DNA of 64,000 bases from Fasciolopsis buskii (lineage: Eukaryota > Platyhelminthes > Trematoda > Plagiorchiida > Fasciolidae). This document shows positions 22,692 to 34,941 of the stretch, one piece after another. Location of the stretch: contig LUCM01000180.1 in assembly GCA_008360955.1 (NCBI GenBank), positions 57,662 to 121,661 of the forward strand, read 5' to 3'. Position numbers and translations under genes: made by a program. Position 1 is the stretch's first letter. Each line of letters begins with the position of its first letter. The notes beneath the pieces are model-generated. The model ran no database searches and had not been told where the DNA came from. It saw only the letters and a program-made list of their open reading frames with translations.

Positions 22692-25182
22692 AAACATGGA
22701 TAGTGAGTGACAAACCATGACTACGTAACAAATGGCCCCAGCATGCAACAGTTGCCTAAGCCGACCTTAGTGATAGTTCTATTCCGTTGTTTCTGAGCAC
22801 CGAATTGTGCTCTCATTGGTTACACGGAGATTGTTGCTCTAGTCGAGAAAAAATAGACTGCAAAGGCTTGTTGTGAAAAAACGTATTTTATGATACCGCC
22901 CGTAGACAAGGGCACAATTGCTTCAATGGTCTTCTATTCGAACCAGTTGGCTGAAGCTACCAGTTGTATTTCGAAAGAAACAGTTTGCAATTTCTCCGTT
23001 TTATGAGCACCACAAGCAGTGCAATACTGATCGAACGTTGGCTGTTTGGTCGTCGCGGTTTAAAAGTTGTGTTCTACAGCCTGAATCCATCCAATCCTAA
23101 AAAAAGAATCCTAGCCTCATGGTGAAACTTTTTACGTATGGCTCCTACAAGGTTTCAGTGGTCTCCTGAACCACGACCAGTATGACAGTAGAAATGACTT
23201 TTTCAGTTCAGAACCCCTTAGTATGGGAGGTGAAACTGGACCGAATATTCCGTTCATTGAATAACCATCAAAAATATGGGTAAACATTTATCCGGCATTT
23301 TTTATCAGTGACATAAAAGTAAACTATAGCCACGCATGAAGATTACCACGTGGACTAAGATGTGCTTTTGTTTCGGAAGCAAATGTGAATTTGTTTGCAT
23401 TTTTCCGAGACTTTAATACTAGTGGTAAAAGTTTTACTAACTGGACTCTCATGCTTCCATCGTAAAACTAAAATCCGCACTTGAAAAGTTGTTGATTTTC
23501 ACGTAAGCTTGGAAAAAACCACACGGTAAATCATTGATAGGGGATGCACCAGCAGTGTTGACCATAAACGTGTCCACTGCTAGTCTGGAACAGATTGTCA
23601 GTCTTCCGCATTTCAATCACAAACACCAGAACGGATTAAACCTACGGACAGAGAGTATTCAAACGTTAGCACTGTGCTCATTTTTATGCTTCCCCATGCC
23701 CTGTTGTAGGCTGTTCGATTAACGAATTTTTGCATCGATTTTATTACCTGCCCGAATTATACATGCACATGGTATTTAGAGAAGTGATCTTATCGTAATC
23801 TGATTGCCGAGTAAAAAACTTCTCAACATGGATTTTTAATTTGGGAGTACTCTTTGATTTTCGGAACACCATGTGGGGCAGACTTTAGTATTACATTGGC
23901 ACTTTACTACACCAGTAAGTATAGGCTAAAACGGTATAGTCTTCTCCCGGACTAGAATAGAAACGAAGCAAACGGAGATAGTATTTGAAAGAAATCCATA
24001 GGAAATTAACAGAAAGGGATTATTCAAGCGGGTAAACGTTGGTTAGGTGGTCTTCTAGTATTAACTTGAATTTGATTCGTCGAGACGAGACATGTCCGCT
24101 TTTGGTTCCAAGCATGATAAATTACGGGTGCTTCGAAACCTAATGGCTTCGTACGTAGATCTGTGCCCACAGACTGATGTTTATCTTCCATCTTTTTCCT
24201 TATTTCCTTCAAAGACAGCACAACCATTTACATCATTTTTCTGGAATGCAGTTGCGGTAGCTTGGAAAAAAGTTCCTTTACTTTATCGTCAGATAGAACA
24301 GGGTGGATTAGCAGAAAGAAATCATAATGAAGCGTTTGTGGAATTTCCTAGTAGAAAGTTTCTTTTCCCAAAATTTTACGGATCATCAACTGTTACGCAT
24401 CCATCAACAAAGTAAATGAGTGAACTAATTAGGGCATAAGGTCCTCTCAGACATTGCTCGGGATCTCTACACGTTGTGATTTATTACGGGAATAATCCAA
24501 CTTCCAAATTCGCTAACGACTGAAACGTGTAAATAATCGCCTTACTTTTGGGAAAAGGTTTCGTGAAATTTTGCTGCTATTGCACCACAAGTTTAAATGG
24601 AAAAACCTTGAAAACAGAATAAAACCCCACCTTTGCTCTTGAGTACAACCGACTCCTTACCTGCAAAACAAATGCTTGACAGCGTTAATTCTTGTATTGT
24701 CATGTAGTTACTGGTCTTTTTAGCCTGAAAGCAGAGTGATAGGAAACCTTATAATGTTCCTTTTCATACTGTTCAGTGTGATTTTGACACGAAGAAAGCA
24801 AAAGTAACTATATCAGCGTGTTAGACTTCATGGTCAACTTCGAAGCAAGTACAGATTACTTCAGGAAGAAAATTACGTAATTAATTTCCTACAGTTATTA
24901 TTATTAGCCCTCTCCCTAATTAAAATCTCAAGATGAATAGATAATTACATTTGGATTACAATTAGAAGCACAATCAAAAGGATAATATTCTAGAAAATAA
25001 CTGTTTTTGCGATGATTGATCCAGTGTGCAAGCTTCTTTCCCAGAGCAGTGCGACTGGTAACCAGTTTGTAAATATCAGGGCCAAATGATGTAAGAAGTT
25101 TATCAAAAAATCGATGCGCCATGTACTGGTTTCAATTGTGAATGATATAGTGTTAATAACACAGCGTTGTTGGTAGATGTAA

Positions 25183-25226
25183 TGCGCCAACGTTTCGACT
25201 TCCGTGGGTAGTCTTTCTCAAGACAA
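25183..25226 (-). ncRNA. Hammerhead-like motif of the type found in Penelope-like elements
   Basis: On the minus strand the sequence reads CTTGAGAAA, then a perfect 4-bp stem GACT...AGTC with a nine-base loop, then GAAACGTTGG. This is the layout core - helix II - GAAA of a hammerhead, with CTTGAGA in place of CTGATGA. Similar motifs followed by GAAACGTTGG are common in terminal repeats of Penelope-like elements. No coding remnant of such an element was found nearby on the minus strand, so this may be a solo terminal repeat. It is probably inactive. Confidence 0.4.
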
Positions 25227-25782
25227 GGTTTTGATTGTAAAACTTGCCTTAACATTAAACCATTCACAATCAATAACTGTTTTTATTGAAAAGTCAAGCT
25301 AGTGGACCTGTTTAGTTAAAAATTACAATAATCACTGACAACCTGTCAAATGTGTTTGCGCATTGGCGTCATCTATTTAGGTTTTCGTCTCCCCCTACTC
25401 ATGAGAGTTTACGTTGAAAACTAAGGTTACTAATGTATTATCTACCATGCTAGTTTACAAACGAAAGTAAAAAATAATCCTGCAAGTGCATGCAAGATAT
25501 ATGTTCAAACTTGGACAATTCCCGTAAGTGGTAAGACCATCCGAATTGTAGCACAGCAAATTTTGAGTTCATTCCAGTCTGAGAGTGTTGTGTATGAATG
25601 TTTCGTTGGCATAATGGGAGTGCGATCGAAAGAAAAATTAATTTTGGGATGAAATTTGATCGCGATTTACAATTGAAATTTCCGAGTATGCAGATTATTT
25701 GGCTGAGCTATAGAGAACACGTATGCCTGGTCAACATCAGCAGAGGCGAAACCAACTGTGGTTCCGTGCATCTCAGTAAGTT

Positions 25783-25808
25783 CACACACACACACACACA
25801 CACACACA
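25783..25808. repeat. (CA)n microsatellite
   Basis: About 26 bases of CA dinucleotides. They give the threonine/histidine and cysteine/valine runs in overlapping chance frames here. Confidence 0.95.
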
Positions 25809-27670
25809 ATACCGACGAAAGTACACTGTTTTGCGGTACTGGTGCCATCGTTCAGTAGACTGACACTACCCAGTCGATACAGAACGACCGACGACCAGAG
25901 ATGTAATCTCAAAAACGTATCCTTGATGCATACACGCTCTCGTGATGAAAATAAGGTTCTAATGGCTTTATGCATTTATTCGAAAAAACGGACAATATTG
26001 CTTCTTTTGTTTTCTTCTGGCACACTGTTTTCACTGGGTCTAAAATTGCCCACCAAGGTGTACTGATTTTGTGGCCATAGAAATAAAATGGTGAAAAGAT
26101 ATAGGTTTTAAATTTAGTTATTATTCCTCAGACTCCAATATGTACGACATTCTACGAGGTTTGAGTCGTTATTGCCAAGAGCACTAGGAAAACGGAACAA
26201 TTCATGTCGGTATCTCGGTAGAAGTTGTCTGGCGAGTCATTTGGATGTAGCAGAAACACCGTGGTGGGAATCAGCTAGACAATGTTCTTTCGTCACACGT
26301 CACCAAACATGCATAGCAAGTGCTCGATTAAGTGCCGTTTAAAGAACTTTGTTAGTTTATAAATCTCAGGACTGGTTGATTTTGGCATATTTCTCCGGCC
26401 GTTATTTTATTTACTTCTTAAAAATTAATAATGCTTCGGTTTGAAAATTCACTAATGTATCACGTAGAATAAAGTCGATAGTCGGACACCTTCCACTTAG
26501 AGGAATAATGATACTACTAATAAGCTATGGTTGAGAAGCCTTTCAATCGTAAATTGTGTAGGTGAACGTTCAGTTTTTTGAAAGCACTTTTCGTCGGCAA
26601 ACAACAAACGTGGTGAACTTCGCTGCGAGAATCAGTCCTGTTAACTGCCTTTCGGTGAAAACAAACATAATATACATATATTTTCTTCCTAAAAATCTGA
26701 GTACAGATTTTGTGCCATCGAAATCCTTCCAAAGGGTGAAAACTTGACCGAGAAAGGGGAATGATAAAACACAATGTGCAGAGTTTACCGTACATCCTAG
26801 TTCTACCATTTGCCATCTTTAACTCATCACCCATCCATCGGGATACATCATGTCTCTATGGGCCTATTAATATCCTGCTGACCAAATCGCAGCAGAGACT
26901 GCTGGAAACACCTCAGACTAATTTGCCTCACGTCTTCCAGCGCCCCTGGATGCAACGACGAGCGAGTCATATAAACTGGAGAGTCCACTTACATGCTGTA
27001 TATCTGAAAGTCTACGACAATAGCACGATTCGTACCGAGCAAGCGTTCATCTCCTTCGGCTTAGTGTCATACACCTTGTGTCGTCTCAAAACAATACTGC
27101 GATGAAAACAATCGTCTGGGCTTGCCAGTCTGACGATCAACATATCTTCAGTCGAACTCAGCGGTAACCTGCTTGCCAAGCAGATGGGATCAATGCCTAT
27201 ACCCAGGGACTGCAACCGGCAGGTAGCCTACCACTTCCTGCCCCTAAAAACCACTGTTTGCATCTTACCGATTCTGACCAGGCAAGATCCGATTGCCATT
27301 GATAATCCCAGCTGCGTATCAACTAATTATCCAAAGGTGGTGATCGCGTGTAAAATACTTTGACCATGGCAAACTGATTTTCTAATGATTATTTCAGTTT
27401 GTCACATGAATCGGAATAGCAGTGTTCTATAAAAGAAGTCGTGAGTTGGTAGTCAAGGTCTTTGAATTTTCTGTGATAGACCCATCGGGTATTTGCAAAG
27501 TTTTCATCATGACACTTACGACGCACAGACGAGGGAGTAGACGAATTGTTATAAGCTCCACACGGTCTCTGAATTACTTCCGATTATTCTCTCGGTCTCG
27601 TTTTCCATTTCCGCCGTCTAAGTTGTCGCGTTCAGTAGTTTTGTTCGCCCACACGTCTATGCATGGCGAT

Positions 27671-27685
27671 GTGTGTGTGTGTGTG
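27671..27685. repeat. (GT)n microsatellite
   Basis: Seven GT units, followed by an interrupted GTTGTGTG run. Confidence 0.9.
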
Positions 27686-28449
27686 CGGTTGTGTGCATCT
27701 GCAGATATTGTTTTCCATCTAATTTGAGTAAATGCAAATAAGAATTCCCGGTGCTCCCAGTTGGTCTGGTGTACTGAAGTCGTAAATCAGTCTGAAGAAC
27801 GTGTTTAGCCGCAGCAAAAACGTTTTGGGATTCTTGTGACAGCCTACCAGTGAGATATGCTGAACCCAGTGAGGGGTAGTCAAGGGTTGGAAGTGCAAAT
27901 GAACGGACGAAAGAACATATGAGAGGACGGACAGGGAATTCGACAAACTCACAGAAACAAAATCTACCGAAGAAACTGCTCCAGGTTCCCAATGTATCAT
28001 TAAGTCATACATAATATAACCTAACTTTGATGAGAAAAAGTTAGGTGTATATCAGGTACAAAATGAAAGCGTATGTGATACATTTAATCTTTTATAGTTT
28101 ACAGGTTCGTGCGTCGGTTTGATTTCGTTTTGCATCCCAGAAATAAGACTACTAATATTAATATTGGTAACTGAGATTCTATGGCCTAAGAAAGTGTTCA
28201 TTATGCGACAGAATCGCTCATTTCATCAACAGGAAACCGTGAAATCTATGTAAATTTGTTTCATCTGCATTGGGAACGGAAATCGGTGCAGAATAATTTC
28301 AGAAATCGTACCGTTGCCTAATTCGAACGATGATCAAGAAGCCAAACTCAACAGGCTTTGTCTAAAACCTATGGGTGTAAATACCATGCCCGAAGGTGGC
28401 TATATCGTGCACTTTGTTCTGTCATGCAATGAATTTTAACCAACTAGTT

Positions 28450-28520
28450 TGATCCTGGTCGTTAGTATAGTGGCTAAGGCTTTTTTCCCAAGTTAATGTC
28501 GCAGTTCGGGGGCTTTGAAC
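28450..28520 (+). repeat. tRNA-like Pol III promoter fragment (possible SINE head)
   Basis: GGTCGTTAGTATAGTGGCT at about 28457-28475 is close to the box A and D-arm of several eukaryotic tRNAs. A degenerate box-B-like GTTCGGGGGC follows about 48 bases later. The arms do not close into a cloverleaf. This best fits a diverged tRNA-derived SINE. Confidence 0.4.
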
Positions 28521-30791
28521 ATGAACTGCTGACGATTCCTAATGAGGGTGGGACAGCTGTACTTCCATGGTATCTCAAAGGTACGTTCAGTGTTGGAATC
28601 GTATGAGGAAGAATTACGTAGACTGTCCACATGTCAGTTTTACTGATGGACAACTGATTTTCTTGCACACTACTACCACCCGGGTTGATGTGAAACACTA
28701 TGGCAACTGTCCTGCCGCATTCTCTTCGCTGAGCAAGCTTCGGATAATTTTCTGGAAAGCTCCTGCAATTTTTCAGTCCGATGCCGTTAGGAAGAACAAT
28801 CAAAATAAGATGTATAGGACACTTTGCAAGGGATCAGACATCACAACAGCTTTCATTGGTTCAGATCTATGAGTACCGAGAGCATGTTCGTTCCCATAAA
28901 CACTAACCAAAAATCAATGTTGATTGCCAGCGAGGAAAACGATGACTTCTCTGAGCGGTTCAAACTGAGCGCCGTTAAAATTTTACTGATTTTGAAAATC
29001 TCTGTTAGTCCTGGCTTAGGTTGTTGATCGTCTTAAGGTTCCGATCCCCGAGCATGAAGTTCAGGTAGTCAAAACGTCTCATCACCAGGCGGTATCGACC
29101 AAGCCTAAAAAAGATCCAGCAGTAAGTCAAGCCTCTCCCCGCGAAATCAGGGTCGTACAAGGGGTCAGATATCAAAGGCTATTGGCACGCCCATAAAGAG
29201 AAAGGAACAGAATCAACTGCGCTCACGCACTGACAATGTAACCTCGACTGGTAGTGAAAAGTTCGCTATCTAGAAACCAAACCTGGTTAGCAGAATTTCG
29301 AGATAAACACCAGAATCTGTTTACTGCGATCGTTTTTTTAAATTGCCTTTTTACCGGTTTAAGCATGCAATGCGATAACATCATTTCCTAGGATAGGTAC
29401 CATCAACTAATTCCGGTATCGCATAAAATATTGTTTCATAGAAATATGTACATGCCTATAGTGCACCGTTTTCGTGAGACTTCGGTAATCAAGATTCAAC
29501 TGGAAACTTCTTTGAAAATGAAACTCATGGTTACCGCAGCATTCAGTCAATATTGCTTCCACCGACAACGTCGTGTTTTTTAATATACACTCATTGCCAA
29601 ATAATAAATCACACGGGGTTTTGGTTTTTGACCACGTTTCCGGCGTTAGAATAAAAACACCCAAAGATGACGTCTTCACAGTGTACTCTACTTTATTTCC
29701 CGGCTATTATTTCTGTGCCTAGTGCAGTAAACGATATTTGGATGACTTTTAGAGAAACAAGCACTACAGTGAACTGCGAAGCCCCGAACTTCTCCTTCCA
29801 TTATTGCGCATTTGTGTTCTTGTCGCTAACGCTCATTTGATTTGAGCATCCAATCGAAAATCGGGGGTTACAGTTTTATTCGAGTACACAAACATGACAA
29901 GGCACTTTCCACTACCGTCCTCAGAGTCCGAATGAATGCGGCTGTCGTTTTGGTCTGATTGTGTATGAGATTGGGATGTCGTGCCAGTGCTTAGGAAAGC
30001 CACGTGTTGGCTCTTCTGTCCATCTTGATGGGGGGGTAGTATTCACCTGCTATCTGACAGGCCTTCTTTGGTCCTACCAAAAAGACAAACGGTACGTCCA
30101 ACTAGAGCAACGACATCCGAGTGTTTACCAGGGTGGTCATCGGATCGGTCTTACAGAAGGTATGTCCGATGATCGGTTCCTTGATCCTAACTTAAGGCTA
30201 TTTAAATTTGCAAAAAACAAGTATTCAGCTACTACGTAAAATTCAACTTCTGAATCAGTCGATGCACTGATTGAGTTTATTTATCCGCGGAACCAGTTGA
30301 ACGGTGGCGGATAAAACTAATGTCACATGTGATTAATGTAACATCTACAAATTTAGTGTTTCGATAACCACGTAAAGATGCACCCTTTTGTAGAATAATC
30401 AAATGAAGAGTACATTTTTTAAAGAACCCGAAGTTTCATCAAAACGTTGCCGTTTGAATAACGGTAAAACCCTGTACCCCTTACTAAACATCTGCCGGAA
30501 TATGTGAGATTTCATGTCGCAGTTTCCACGATTCCTGTGTTCGGCTTAGAATCAGAAGATCGAACAGTTACCGCAACTGTGGTCTATGGATTCGGGTAAA
30601 CGGGGAACCGAGAAAACGTGTTGTTTCTTACATGCGTTTGTTTAGTCGTAAATCTCACTGACAGAACATGGAAAACGCTCAACATAATGATGCGCTACTT
30701 TTTTCTCAAACGACCATGGCGAAGCTTACGGTTAGTACAGTTTGTTAGCCTGAACGTTTGAACATGAAAATATCTGCTGGTCCAACTAATG

Positions 30792-30813
30792 AACACACAC
30801 ACGCACACACACA
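30792..30813. repeat. (AC)n microsatellite, one interruption
   Basis: About 22 bases of AC dinucleotides with one ACGC interruption. Confidence 0.9.
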
Positions 30814-33800
30814 GTATCCATTGGCTAAGCGACTGCCTTCTAAATTCAACTTGGTATCAACGCTTTCGTGAGAAATCGAAGAAATATTTGTGTGTGCACG
30901 AGTGTCGGAGTGCCCAGAAGAAAGGTAATACAGGTCAACACTATGACTGTGGCCCTACTAGGCCGAGAGTATACTGCGTGTCGATTGGTAAACGGTTGTG
31001 TGAAGAACAGACCAATGCAAAGAAGCCCTATAAAGTCAACGGATGATTCATCTCCCAAATGTCGACTGTTGGGCCGATTGAAGAGGCCACAGCGGCATAG
31101 TCCCAGATGTGTAGCGCAAGATTCTTACTTAAAGAATGACCAGAATTCATCTACCTTTTTAACTCGCTAGCGTGGACGGCATTTTGTTTTATGTTTGACC
31201 ACCTAAATGCGTTCTTCTTCCACCGAAACCTGCCCAAGAATAAGCGACTTCTTTGCTAACAAAACTTTAGCAAAGCGGTCATCAATATGACATTTCAGCA
31301 CGAATTTGACGGTTTCGACTCATCTCATCACACTTCAACAGTATTCCGATAATCGTGACTGCCACTCTTAAACAACTTGTACGGTGTTGCATTGTTGACA
31401 AAAACCCATTGGGTAAACTTTTGGGATATGGATTTGGACTGAATGAAAAAATACTCGTAATTATCCCGCTATCTTCGCAGTCATCCAAGTGCTGCCGACA
31501 GCCGGTTCTTCATCAGTATGCATCTATTTCCATGTTACTAGGACCAACAACCAGGCTAACAGGCGCAAATAGGTAGACTTGAAAACAAACGTCCACAATG
31601 TCGTTCACCATTCAGTCTGTTTTCGAATATGTTGACTTGGGGAACTCGTTCTTTGCCTATGGTCCTACTCCCATATTTATACGACGGCCTCGAGAACACC
31701 GCAAAGGAAAAACTCACCCTTTTTTGATAACGATAGCTGGCATTGATCAAAGCTTATAATGCCGACTACGATTTAGTTCCGTTCGTTGACCTTGTCATAA
31801 ATTTTACGGAAATCTTGATGCTGGTGTTGTTGTCAGGATTCAGGTATTCCCTATGCGAGATTTCTTCATTTGGGAGAGTTCCGAAGATAAGAACGTTGCA
31901 AACATAGTACTCTAATGTAAACCACGTCTACCCACTGCCGACTTCACACAGTCTATTCTTGAACCGATGTAGTTCCAAATAATACTCATAACTACTTGCC
32001 AGTGGTGTGTGAGATTGGTATTTTATGCCTGACTTGTGCATGAGCGGTGGAGTGCGAATGATAGTCAGCCAAGCACAGAAATATAAGTGGGTTCTTCTTC
32101 CACTCCATAATTCATATTTTGGCGCCCAAGTGAACGGTTTTACACTTCTTAAGAACATTTAATTCTAGGGAGACAAGACCCAAGCCATGAACTTCAAAGG
32201 TGGCATAGAAATGAAATAACATAAAGCAGAATACCAGACAAAGTTAGTTTCCACTCAGGAGAATTTGCGTTCCATTAATCGTGTCATTTAGCTCCGAAAA
32301 ACTGGGCTGTTCTGAGAATTTTTTCCCACTTTGTTAACAAGAAAAAGGATTTTCGGCACCATTCGAACTCTTCGTGCTGCTCTGGTTTGTTTGTTCCACT
32401 TGAGAAACTCGTGTCCAATTTGGTTTCCTTTTAGGAAGAAAAGAAATATTGGAGACTGCAAATTCTTGCTGGTGCACAGTGATCCACCTCTTACATTCAC
32501 CGCTCTCTCTTAGTTTGGTTAACCGTGCCGACCAAAACGAATGAAGTTATGACTTAGACTTCGAATTATTCAGTCTAGATGATTTGAACAATTCCACACG
32601 ATTACCAGTTCGCTTTATTTGATTAACTGGCTTTGGTACCTGAACACAAATCCAACGTCTGATTTTCTGTTTGCGGTAAATGCATCCCGAGAAATGAATA
32701 TGAACTCATTTGTCAGCCGGATTACATTGGGCTGCACTCCCTCCAGTATATCACTTATCACAGTATATCAAAAAAAACTGCACTTCCGTTTGAAGTATTT
32801 TGTTGTTTATAAGCTGTTGTGTAACACTGAGCTGACTGGCACACACTGGTTGACGATTGCGCTACAAGATCGGTGCTCCCCGAATTTTTGTCAGCTTTCA
32901 AACTCAGCAAAGCAATATGGTAGTGTTTCCTTAAATGTGTCTACAGATCATGCGTCGTCTGAAGCATGGCCGAAAGCAAAAGTGATCAGCTAGGAAAAGG
33001 AAATAAAATGGAGCAATGTATAGAGTTCACTGCACATGGCAGTTCTTCCATTCTCCAACTTCCGGTCAACGGCGATCCTTTGAGATTCATGGTTCCCTTG
33101 TGCTCTAGATGCTATCCAGGTTGCGCAGACCGAATTAACGGGTCTACTTGGGTGACTCTGTCCTAAAAACTTGATCGAATGATTTCATGAAGATGCTTCC
33201 GCCACGGGAAGTTAGTGCGCAGAACTTCCTTAACAGAGGCCGTTTGAGACGCGAGTCAGGGTTAGTAGCCATTTGGGAGCCTCAGGCACCTGACCCAAAC
33301 CATGATGGGCATTTAGAGACCACCAGTGGAATATTTCGTGACTGCTTTGACGCATGTTTAGGAAAGAATCATGAACAATGAAACATCAGTTTCTATCCAA
33401 TCGACTACCTTTGTGTGCAATTCAAGCATTGACCAACCGTTACTGTCATGACAAAACCTGCAAAATACTACACGAAAGGCCCAAGTGACACGGTATGATC
33501 GAGGGCTTCAGCACTAAAAACGATTTCACTCATTGTCAGATTTCATCAAGCACATGCTGAGTGCACGCGAGATTGAATAATCGGCAATTAGATTTGCAGC
33601 GCTCGTTAGCACTGTTAATGCACAAAGTGACTTAATAATGCCAACTCAAAACAATGCCAATTCACATTCGAAGATTTAGAAAAGTGACAACATAAGCTGC
33701 GGGTGAGCATTTACGGAGTTTTTCACATATCACCAAATATCAGACAATAAAATGTTTATCGGGATGAAAAGAAATGCAGTAAGCTGTCCACCGGGGTCAA

Positions 33801-34440
33801 CGAAGAACCCCACAGAGGTGTTTTATTACTGTGATGTTGTACATTGAGTTACCAGAATGAGAGATATTCCACTAACCTTTTGTTGACAATCGTCATAGGA
33901 GTTTCCTGGGGATTTAAAAAAGTAGATCCTAAGGCATGCTGGAGTTATTCACAAAGTCTACGATCGAAATTTCCCGTTGTATTTTCCTAATACTTTCTTA
34001 ATTATTTTGAGAATGAGAGTTCACTTTAGTGCATAGTGATAGATTCCAGATTACAATTATTATTCTTGCCGTTTAAGTTTCAAGCGTCTCCTCACTAGGC
34101 CAGGTAAAATCGTCAGTTACTAAATTTGACTCTAGGGTGCTCATGACCTGATGGCGAGAATTCGGAACCTTCGACTTCCTGGCATCGTGTGACTAGACTT
34201 TGGTCCCTTGAGCTGGTCGTGGTTGTTCGCATTCGGATTCTTTGGGCGACGGTGTATTTGGTTTTGGCAGTAACCACAAAAAGAATCGGGATTCACAACT
34301 GCAATTTAGCACACATTTAATAGGCAATTTTTCATTTTGATTTTCTTAGGTAGTTCAACTGTATGCTTCTTTTCATATTGCGGCAACTCACGGGTTTAGT
34401 AAAATCTTTCCAGAGAGTTTCATTCTCACAAGTATATTTC

Positions 34441-34941
34441 GCATACGGATGGATGAAGAAAATTTGCGCGCCCTAACGCACGACCGGTTTAGCGATTATT
34501 GCCGCTCTTCACGTATTCTTCTGTCCAACCATCCCTATAGTAAGGCACTGCGTTCCTCTCTTAGTTTCTCACTAGAATCCCATTTGAATTGTCGGAAGTG
34601 TGAATGGATGATAAGCCCATTTAGGAATCACATGGAGATTCGTCGGAGGATTTTCGTCGACCGGGCAAAACTAGCCTTCAGATAGGACAGAATGCCGGGT
34701 ACGCATATATGAAGAGTGGCAATAGCCGCGAAACCGGTCGTGTGCTTGCGCGGAAATTTTCTTCATTCATCCCTATGCAAAACAAACTTCTGAAGATAAA
34801 GTCCAATACTTTCAGGCCTTGTGTCCCCTTTCTGAATGTTAGTGTTGCCTGACCGATGAAAAGCCTGCCATGAATGACCATGCGATTCTTAAATGGACTT
34901 ATTATCTATTCTCGCTCCTAATGATTCAAATGCGATTCCAC
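34441..34941. mobile_element. Compact element of interleaved inverted repeats (T+ B+ T- B-)
   Basis: Four blocks in 500 bases. T+ is 34441-34526 and T- is 34686-34778, an inverted match with most positions conserved, including CACGACCGGTTT and GAAGAAAATTT. B+ is 34573-34690 and B- is 34820-34941, an inverted match including CATTTGAAT and a CCATTTA.GAATC.CATGG.. block. The two inverted pairs overlap, so they cannot both be ordinary terminal inverted repeats. The T block is the same module found at both ends of the 1.03-3.70 kb element, while B was not found there. No coding content is apparent. A MITE- or foldback-type origin is possible. Confidence 0.65.

Larger units (their letters stand above)
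16800..25180. other. Anonymous non-coding stretch
   Basis: No gene was recognised. Several 90-140 codon frames occur (for example 19443-19769 minus, 19885-20304 minus and 24092-24415 plus) without domains. The block at 19.26-19.77 kb is somewhat lysine/arginine-rich on the minus strand and could be an old repeat, but I cannot classify it. Short simple repeats are listed separately. Confidence 0.45.
25810..34440. other. Anonymous non-coding stretch
   Basis: No gene was recognised. Slightly GC-richer patches lie at about 26.9-27.3, 29.03-29.25 and 33.0-33.35 kb, with open frames of 60-114 codons and no domains. These may be remnants of unknown repeats. A 124-codon frame at 32619-32993 (plus) is within chance length. 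Confidence 0.45.

Noticed and set aside
24092..24415. 107-codon plus-strand frame starting at ATG
   Set aside because: Reads like a plausible protein but matches nothing I recognise, and its length is within chance expectation.
26761..27215. GC-richer region with 114- and 67-codon frames on opposite strands
   Set aside because: Tested by eye against LINE, gypsy and Penelope motifs without a match. Left as anonymous sequence.
28474..28872. Overlapping 109- and 101-codon frames on opposite strands
   Set aside because: They lie directly downstream of a tRNA-like promoter fragment and are better explained as SINE body or chance than as genes.
31305..31350. Minus-strand GTGATGAG...CGAAAC resembling a hammerhead core
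   Set aside because: Only six bases separate the two core parts and they cannot form helix II, so the resemblance is probably accidental.
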